From Elusimicrobiota bacterium (lineage in GTDB: Bacteria; Elusimicrobiota; Endomicrobiia; CG1-02-37-114; JAHJSO01), in contig JAHJSO010000036.1 of the NCBI GenBank assembly GCA_018830385.1, forward strand, positions 1 through 10,954: a stretch of 10,954 nucleotides of DNA. The letters are read 5' to 3'. A model generated the notes under the pieces. That model had not been told where the DNA came from. It saw only the letters and a list, made by a program, of their open reading frames with translations, and did no database searches. Made by a program: the position numbers and the translations under genes. Below are positions 7,017-10,954 of the stretch, one piece after another (the stretch's first letter is position 1; each line of letters starts with the position of its first letter).

Positions 7017-7502
7017 TTTTAACTCACCTCCCCTGCATCTATTTTCGGTTATATCTGCCTTTCTTTTACGCGCTCCTTTAAAGAAATCCTTCATCAGCCG
7101 GCTGCATTCATCACGGTGCCCTTCCGCCCGGGCCGGGTTTATGGTCGGGGTATCGCCTGCAATTTCGCCCGCATTACCTTGGACCGGCGACCTGCAACCG
7201 AATACGACTTCCGGTATCCTCGCCTGGCGTATCGCCTGCACACACATCCGGCACGGCTGGACGGTGGAATATAAAACGGTGTCCACCAGTCGCCAGTTGC
7301 GGAGTTTTTTAGACGCTTTTCTTATTGCCAGGATTTCAGCATGGGCTGTAGCGTCGTTTGCCGATTCAACCATATTGTGCGCCCTCGCAATTATTTTTCC
7401 ATCCCGGACAATCAAAGAGCCCACGGGGACTTCTCCCTTAATAAAGGACTTCTTCGCCTGTTTTATCGCTTCCTGAATGAACTTATTATCGCCGGAAATC
7501 AA
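6969..7502 (-). CDS. tadA: tRNA-specific adenosine-34 deaminase TadA
   Basis: 177-residue cytidine-deaminase-fold enzyme that converts A34 of tRNA-Arg(ACG) to inosine, letting one tRNA read CGU, CGC and CGA. Catalytic HAE at 54-56 (zinc His54, proton shuttle Glu56) sits in DATAHAEILAIR, and the zinc cysteines are in PCRMC (83-87, Cys84 and Cys87). EVPVGSLIV, NWRLVDTVLYSTVQ, the conserved VVFGCRSPVQG and a C-terminal DECSRLMKDFF helix match TadA closely; related deaminases of the fold are less likely given the tRNA neighbour. The start is TTG at 7502, with AGGGGTGA four bases upstream and no usable ATG nearby. The substrate tRNA gene ends 57 nt upstream. Residues from about 150 exceed the family length, and the last 15 can be read as a separate mini-ORF. 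Confidence 0.93.
   Translation of the reverse strand: MISGDNKFIQEAIKQAKKSFIKGEVPVGSLIVRDGKIIARAHNMVESANDATAHAEILAIRKASKKLRNWRLVDTVLYSTVQPCRMCVQAIRQARIPEVVFGCRSPVQGNAGEIAGDTPTINPARAEGHRDECSRLMKDFFKGARKRKADITENRCRGGELKMGCGKKHGKKKKAKK
7024..7031 (-). promoter_or_regulatory. Perfect Shine-Dalgarno within tadA
   Basis: GGAGGTGA matches the anti-Shine-Dalgarno tail over eight bases and sits 7 nt before the internal ATG at 7016. No other start codon in this window has as strong a site. Confidence 0.6.
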
Positions 7503-7559
7503 ATTTCACCCCTATCCATTCATGCAGGATGGCATGTTTGCTACAGTCCCTGAAACATT

Positions 7560-7633
7560 TGCGCCCGGCGCGATTTGAACGCGCAGCCTTCTGGTCCGTA
7601 GCCAGACGCTCTATCCAGTTGAGCTACAGGCGC
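7560..7633 (-). tRNA. tRNA-Arg (anticodon ACG)
   Basis: 74-nt tRNA. Acceptor GCGCCTG (7633-7627) pairs with CGGGCGC (7567-7561) with one G-U pair. The D arm is GCTC/GAGC, the anticodon stem is TCTGG/CCAGA with loop CTACGGA (7601-7595), and the variable loop is AGGCT. The T stem is GCGCG/CGCGC around TTCAAAT. The anticodon ACG at 7599-7597 decodes CGU and, once deaminated to ICG by TadA, also CGC and CGA. CCA is not encoded (the discriminator A is followed by AATG), unlike the tmRNA next door. It is the first gene after the 7661-7689 promoter and lies 57 nt upstream of tadA. Confidence 0.97.
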
Positions 7634-7660
7634 ACTATCGTCCGCTTCCGTCAGCACAAA

Positions 7661-7689
7661 ATTATATCAAATTTTTATCTTTTTGTCAA
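7661..7689 (-). promoter_or_regulatory. Consensus sigma70 promoter for tRNA-Arg/tadA/tmRNA
   Basis: On the minus strand TTGACA (7689-7684) is separated by exactly 17 nt from TATAAT (7666-7661); both hexamers are perfect. An A/T-rich stretch upstream (TTTTTTTAATT) could serve as an UP element. Transcription would start near 7654, about 20 nt before the mature tRNA 5' end. This strength suits a stable-RNA gene. Confidence 0.88.
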
Positions 7690-7736
7690 AATTAAAAAAA
7701 CCCCAGTTTAATAAAAAACTCGTCGCCGAAAAAAAA

Positions 7737-7765
7737 TTGACCACTCCTTAATTTTTTGGTATAAT
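7737..7765 (+). promoter_or_regulatory. Sigma70 promoter of the sugar ABC transporter operon
   Basis: TTGACC (7737-7742), a 17-nt spacer and TATAAT (7760-7765), so eleven of twelve consensus bases. The predicted start is near 7772, leaving a leader of about 47 nt before the binding-protein ATG. It is divergent from the tRNA promoter, with 47 nt between the two -35 boxes. Confidence 0.8.
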
Positions 7766-7782
7766 TATTGTGTGGTGCTTCT

Positions 7783-7798
7783 GGTCAGCCCCCTGGCC
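7783..7798 (+). promoter_or_regulatory. Inverted repeat in the ABC operon leader
   Basis: GGTCAG-CCCC-CTGGCC forms a six-pair stem (one G-U in RNA) about 11 nt after the predicted transcription start and before the AAGGAG ribosome-binding site. It could be an operator half-site pair for a local sugar regulator or a small leader hairpin. It is GC-rich inside an AT-rich region. It does not match a LacI-family operator that I can recognise. Confidence 0.3.
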
Positions 7799-7818
7799 CC
7801 TGGATAAGGAGAAAAAAT

Positions 7819-8610
7819 ATGAATTTTAGAGGTTTTCTTTCTGTTTTTGGGGTTTTGTTCTTGCTTGTTTCGTTGACTACCTGCACAAAAAAAACCGAGG
7901 AGAAAATTACTATAACATGGGCGGTTGGCAAAGATGCCACGGGTGCCCAGCGAGACCTTATAAAGCAATTCCAGAAAAAATATCCCGATATAGAGATTAA
8001 ATTGATGGAGATGCCTGAATCGGCCACAATTCAGCATGACTCTTATGTGACTTATTTAAGTGCGGGCGATTCTTCAATTGATGTTTATTCTATTGATATT
8101 ATATGGCCATCGGAGTTTGCATCTGCGGGATGGGTCTTACCTCTGGATAGTTATTTCACAAAGGATAAACAGAAAGAATTTTTAAGCGGGCCTATAAAGG
8201 GGTGTACTTTTAAAGGAAAGATCTATGCTGTGCCATGGTTTACCGACGCAGGAATCCTCTATTACAGAAAAGATATTCTTAAAAAAGAAAATCTGAAGCC
8301 ACCAGAGACCTGGCAGGAACTTATATCTCAGGCAAAAAAGATTCAGGATAAATATAAAATTTATGGATTTGTTTTTCAGTCCCGGCAGTATGAAGGCCTT
8401 GTTTGTAATTTTTTGGAATATGTCTGGTCAAATGGCGGGAAACTTACTGACGGTAGAGCGGTTGAAGCGCTAAAACTTATAGTTGATATAATTCATAAAC
8501 ATAAAATTGTGCCCGAGGGTATAACCACTTACAAGGAAGAGGAATCACGTCAGATTTTTACTTCGGGCAATGCGTGTTTTCACAGGAACTGGCCCGCTTG
8601 CCCAGGATGA
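7819..8610 (+). CDS. Sugar ABC transporter substrate-binding lipoprotein, N-terminal part (frameshifted gene)
   Basis: Family 1 extracellular solute-binding protein, most like trehalose/maltose-type binding proteins, that would sit as a lipoprotein outside the cytoplasmic membrane and feed the two permeases. ATG at 7819 follows AAGGAG with a 7-nt spacer. The signal peptide has a hydrophobic core (FLSVFGVLFLLVS) and lipobox LTTC, so Cys22 would be lipidated by Lgt and exposed by LspA. The N lobe shows ITWAVGKDATGAQRDLIKQF and DVYSIDIIWPSEFASAGW, then GKIYAVPWFTDAGILYYRKD, ETWQELI and a GNACFHRNWP stretch. At NWP (ends 8595) the frame shifts and stops after 263 residues, whereas the family is usually about 400 or more. 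The remainder continues in the next frame from 8597. The ORF as it stands lacks the C-terminal part of the fold. Confidence 0.85.
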   Translation: MNFRGFLSVFGVLFLLVSLTTCTKKTEEKITITWAVGKDATGAQRDLIKQFQKKYPDIEIKLMEMPESATIQHDSYVTYLSAGDSSIDVYSIDIIWPSEFASAGWVLPLDSYFTKDKQKEFLSGPIKGCTFKGKIYAVPWFTDAGILYYRKDILKKENLKPPETWQELISQAKKIQDKYKIYGFVFQSRQYEGLVCNFLEYVWSNGGKLTDGRAVEALKLIVDIIHKHKIVPEGITTYKEEESRQIFTSGNACFHRNWPACPG

Positions 8611-9034
8611 GAAGAAAGGTTCCATGGTTGTAGGTAAGGTTGGCATCAGTCCTCTGCCACATTTTCCCGGCGGGGAAAGTGCATCCTGCCTCGGCGGGTG
8701 GAACCTTACCATATCAAAGTTCTCAAAGAACCCTGATTCTGCATGGAAGTTTGTAGATTTTATGACTTCTTTTGAATCACAGAAATATTATTCTATAAAA
8801 GGTGGTCGTCTTCCAACAAGAATTGCCGTCTATAAAGATAAAGAAGTCCTTAAGACATCACCCCATTATGCTGATATGTTTAAGGTTTTTGTTACAGCTC
8901 TGCCCCGCCCCGTTACACCAAATTACTCTCGGATTTCAGATATACTTCAGGTTGAAATTCATCAGGCGCTTACTCTGAAAAAATCTCCCGAAGAAGCGCT
9001 TAAAGACGCAGAAAAGAAAATAAAACACCTTTGA
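8570..9034 (+). pseudogene. Sugar-binding lipoprotein, C-terminal part in the +1 frame
   Basis: Continuation of the gene starting at 7819. Homologous sequence resumes at LAQDEKKGSM (from 8597) and runs about 145 residues through GKVGISPLPHFPGGESASCLGGWNLTISKFSKNPDSAWKFVDF in pieces typical of the family (the PLP..G and GGWNL motifs), then RLPTR and the C-terminal helices. The ATG at 8570 belongs to the overlap with the first frame and has no Shine-Dalgarno, so independent translation is unlikely. Between NWP and LAQ only one base remains where related proteins carry about four residues (NWPYAW-like), so a deletion of about 11 nt fits better than a simple single-base slip. The rest of the reading frame is clean, so decay is recent or the break is a sequence error. 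Confidence 0.8.
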
Positions 9035-9069
9035 GGAAGTGGCGTTGGTCCTTGGTTGTTAACTTGTTT

Positions 9070-9912
9070 ATGAAAAAAAACATTGCATACTTTTTTTGCC
9101 TGCCAGCGCTTTTGTTAATATTTGCAGTTGCGTTTTATCCGATATTGAACGCTCTCTGGTTAAGTTTACATTCTATGAATCTTAAAATGGCGGGCGGTTC
9201 AGAAAAATTTGTCGGATTGAACAATTTTTTATCAATTCTAAAAGATGACCGCGCCTGGACGTCTCTTTTGCAGACATTAATTTTTACTATATCGTCTGTA
9301 GGGCTTGAGTTTATTTTGGGGTTTGGCATTGCTCTTCTTTTAAATGAAGTTTTTTTTGGTAGGGGGGCGATGCGTGCAATTTCTCTTGTGCCGTGGGCGA
9401 TTCCAACTGTTGTCTCGGGCCTTTTGTGGCTTTGGATTTTCAATGACCAGTATGGAATCTTCAGTAAATTCGGGAGTATTATGTCGAAACCAACAGGAGC
9501 GATGGCTTCGCTAATTATCTCGGATGTGTGGAAGACGACTCCATTTGTTTCAATTCTTCTTTTAGCGGGGCTTCAGATGATTTCACGCGAACTTTATGAA
9601 GCGGCAAAGATAGACGGAGCAACAAAATTCAAACAGTTTTTATATGTAACACTGCCACTCCTTAAGCCAATTATAATAGTTACGCTTTTGTTTCGCACAC
9701 TGGATGCATTCAGAATTTTTGACCTTGTATATGTTATGACGGGCGGCGGTCCCGGAAATTCAACAGAGACGCTTTCTCTCTATACTTATAAAGTTTTGTT
9801 TTCTTATCTTGATTTTGGGTATGGGTCGTCTTTATCTGTTTTCGCATTTTTTTGTGTTGCACTAATAAGTTTTTGTTATTTGATTTTTTTAAGAAGGAGC
9901 CCTGAGTGTTGA
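9070..9912 (+). CDS. Sugar ABC transporter permease, MalF/UgpA-like
   Basis: 280-residue integral membrane permease of a carbohydrate importer. The N terminus MKKNIAYFFCLPALLLIFAVAFYPI is the typical first helix, followed by further helices. The cytoplasmic EAA loop EAAKIDGATKFKQFLYVTLP (from about residue 177), which contacts the ATPase, is intact. GGGPGNSTETL near the C terminus is the conserved family stretch. I prefer the ATG at 9070. An in-frame TTG at 9031 would overlap the preceding stop by 4 nt and add 13 residues, and neither start has a well-placed ribosome-binding site, although GAGGAAG occurs at 9033-9039. The gene ends in a 7-nt overlap with the second permease. The base composition is AT-rich, unlike the minus-strand genes. 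Confidence 0.92.
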   Translation: MKKNIAYFFCLPALLLIFAVAFYPILNALWLSLHSMNLKMAGGSEKFVGLNNFLSILKDDRAWTSLLQTLIFTISSVGLEFILGFGIALLLNEVFFGRGAMRAISLVPWAIPTVVSGLLWLWIFNDQYGIFSKFGSIMSKPTGAMASLIISDVWKTTPFVSILLLAGLQMISRELYEAAKIDGATKFKQFLYVTLPLLKPIIIVTLLFRTLDAFRIFDLVYVMTGGGPGNSTETLSLYTYKVLFSYLDFGYGSSLSVFAFFCVALISFCYLIFLRRSPEC

Positions 9913-10715
9913 AATTGAGATATTTTGCTGTAGTGGTCGCTGTTTTTTTTATACTTTTTCCAATTTACTGGCAGGTTTGCACTGCATTGAAACCATCGTC
10001 GGAGATTTTCTCTAAACCAATAACATGGTTTCCAGAGTCATTTACTTTTGAAAACTTCAGGGCTGTCTTAACATCGGGGCATTTTATTACATATTTGAAA
10101 AACAGTGCTTTTGTAGCAACCGGGACGACAATTCTTTGTTTGATCTTCGGCTCTTTTGCCGGCTATGCCCTTGGCAGGTTAAAGATGAAACTAAAAAATG
10201 TCATCCTCTGGATTGTGCTTTCCGTTTCTATGTTTCCTCAGATTGCAATTGTTAGCCCGCTTTTTTTGTTTTTGAAGAAGCTGGGTTTATTGAATACTTA
10301 TCCGGGACTTATTATTCCTTACTGTACTTTTGCTTTGCCCCTCAGTATCTGGATGCTTACAAATTTTTTCAGGGAACTCCCGCAAGAGATTGAAGAGCAG
10401 TCATTTATTGATGGTTGTAGTCCTGTTCAGTCGCTTTCAAAAGTTATTTTGCCTTTGAGTTTGCCAGGCATGGCTGCAACCGCAATTCTTGTTTTTATAT
10501 TTGCATGGAATGAATTTTTATTTGCACTTACTTTCAATACAAGGCAGGATATGAGAACAGTGCCTGTGGGCGTAGCGATGTTTCCCGGGCTTTATGAAAT
10601 CCCCTGGGGCACAATTTTTGCCGCATCAACAATTGTTACTTTTCCGTTAATCATAATGGTCTTTCTTTTACAGAGAAGAATTGTCTCTGGCTTAACCGCC
10701 GGAGCCATAAAATAG
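9906..10715 (+). CDS. Sugar ABC transporter permease, MalG/UgpE-like
   Basis: 269-residue partner permease forming the heterodimeric channel with the upstream gene. The start is GTG at 9906, supported by AAGGAG at 9894-9899 and by the 7-nt overlap with the first permease stop. The N-terminal helix is followed by the periplasmic segment WFPESFTFENFRAVL, then NSAFVATGTTILCLIFGSFAGYALGR, all typical of MalG-type proteins. The EAA loop is degenerate in its alanines (EQSFIDGCSPVQSLSKVILP from residue 164) but keeps Glu164, Asp169 and Gly170. WNEFLFAL and the final RRIVSGLTAGAIK match the family C terminus. No ATPase gene follows, so a shared MsmX/MalK-type ATPase elsewhere would be needed. Confidence 0.94.
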   Translation: MLKLRYFAVVVAVFFILFPIYWQVCTALKPSSEIFSKPITWFPESFTFENFRAVLTSGHFITYLKNSAFVATGTTILCLIFGSFAGYALGRLKMKLKNVILWIVLSVSMFPQIAIVSPLFLFLKKLGLLNTYPGLIIPYCTFALPLSIWMLTNFFRELPQEIEEQSFIDGCSPVQSLSKVILPLSLPGMAATAILVFIFAWNEFLFALTFNTRQDMRTVPVGVAMFPGLYEIPWGTIFAASTIVTFPLIIMVFLLQRRIVSGLTAGAIK

Positions 10716-10853
10716 ATGCTTCGGGGAAGAATATTTATAAAAAAACATTTACCTAAAATTTACTTGCTTTTTACCAAATTATGGGTTATATTACATAGTA
10801 TCTACGAAAGGGTTTTTATAAAAACTATTGACATAATATATGGATTAGCCCGA
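10716..10853 (+). other. AT-rich spacer after the permease operon
   Basis: An open frame from ATG 10716, touching the permease stop, runs through to the window end in the same frame as the next entry, but its first 46 codons look like non-coding AT-rich sequence rather than a protein. It includes the perfect 14-nt palindrome GTTTTTATAAAAAC (10812-10825) followed by TTGACA (10828-10833), which has no proper -10 element before the next ATG. No classical terminator is seen. Confidence 0.35.
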
Positions 10854-10954
10854 ATGAACATAAAAATGTCTATTTTTTCTATTTTGTTACTTTCTTGCCT
10901 TCTTGCTTTTCATTGTTCTGTCCATGCATCTACTATTGCAGTATGCAGTTTTGA
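10854..10954 (+). CDS. N terminus of a predicted secreted protein (runs off the right edge)
   Basis: 33 codons are in the window. From ATG 10854 the translation has two early lysine/asparagine residues, a hydrophobic core (IFSILLLSCLLAF) and a likely signal-peptidase I site after SVHA, giving a mature start of STIAV. A second ATG at 10866 would give a shorter signal peptide. No strong ribosome-binding site precedes either. Next to a sugar transporter a secreted glycan-active enzyme would make sense, but nothing in these residues identifies it. The same frame is open back to 10716, so the true start is uncertain. Confidence 0.45.
   Translation, partial: MNIKMSIFSILLLSCLLAFHCSVHASTIAVCSF

Noticed and set aside
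7529..7711. Plus-strand ORF over the tRNA region
   Set aside because: It is the antisense of tRNA-Arg and its promoter, with no ribosome-binding site.
7641..7760. Rho-independent terminator between the divergent units
   Set aside because: The T and A runs are not preceded by a GC-rich hairpin. AGTTT/AAACT at 7705-7720 is too weak, and the region is explained by two divergent promoters.
8570..8610. Programmed ribosomal frameshift in the binding-protein gene
   Set aside because: No slippery heptamer is visible at the break, and homologous residues are missing, which points to a deletion or sequence error rather than recoding.
1..10954. CRISPR array, integrase, transposase or defence genes
   Set aside because: No regularly spaced direct repeats and no ORF with recognisable recombinase or defence motifs on either strand.

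Overview
The window reads as a chromosomal segment of an uncultured bacterium with a Gram-negative-like lipoprotein pathway. The minus-strand part is roughly 50% GC (one sampled 60-base line inside ileS gives 32/60), and the plus-strand part is AT-richer (one sampled line in the first permease gives 24/60). Rex, a fermentation and redox regulator, suggests an anaerobic or facultative lifestyle. The Cys-type Lgt signature and the ileS-lspA-lgt-rluA order recall PVC or candidate-phylum bacteria such as Omnitrophota or Planctomycetota. That placement is an impression and no phylum is asserted.

Layout. Everything from base 1 to 7633 lies on the minus strand, so transcription runs right to left. 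A perfect-consensus sigma70 promoter (7661-7689) drives tRNA-Arg(ACG), followed by tadA, an in-frame 15-codon lysine-rich mini-ORF with its own perfect Shine-Dalgarno, and tmRNA (ssrA, 6588-6940). After an intergenic palindromic repeat come a YfcE-type metallophosphoesterase, rex, ileS, lspA, lgt and an RluA-family pseudouridine synthase that runs off the left edge. The last five genes are tightly packed (17-nt ileS/lspA overlap, 4-nt lspA/lgt gap). A second copy of the repeat has overrun the 3' end of lgt and supplies its last 14 residues.

A divergent, AT-rich plus-strand operon starts from its own sigma70-like promoter (7737-7765). It encodes a sugar ABC importer: a lipoprotein binding protein broken by a frameshift or small deletion, then two MalF/MalG-type permeases. 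No ATPase is present in the window. The window ends in the signal peptide of a possible secreted protein.

How the genes fit together. TadA makes inosine at A34 of tRNA-Arg(ACG), its classical bacterial substrate, and that tRNA is the gene directly upstream. IleS, TadA, RluA-type synthase and tmRNA form a translation and translation-quality cluster. Lgt and LspA mature lipoproteins, of which the sugar-binding protein would be one. I see no CRISPR array, defence island, integrase or transposase. The most notable signals are the tadA/tRNA-Arg pairing, the mini-ORF fused to tadA just before tmRNA, the short Cys-containing tmRNA tag, the repeat-extended Lgt and the broken sugar-binding protein.
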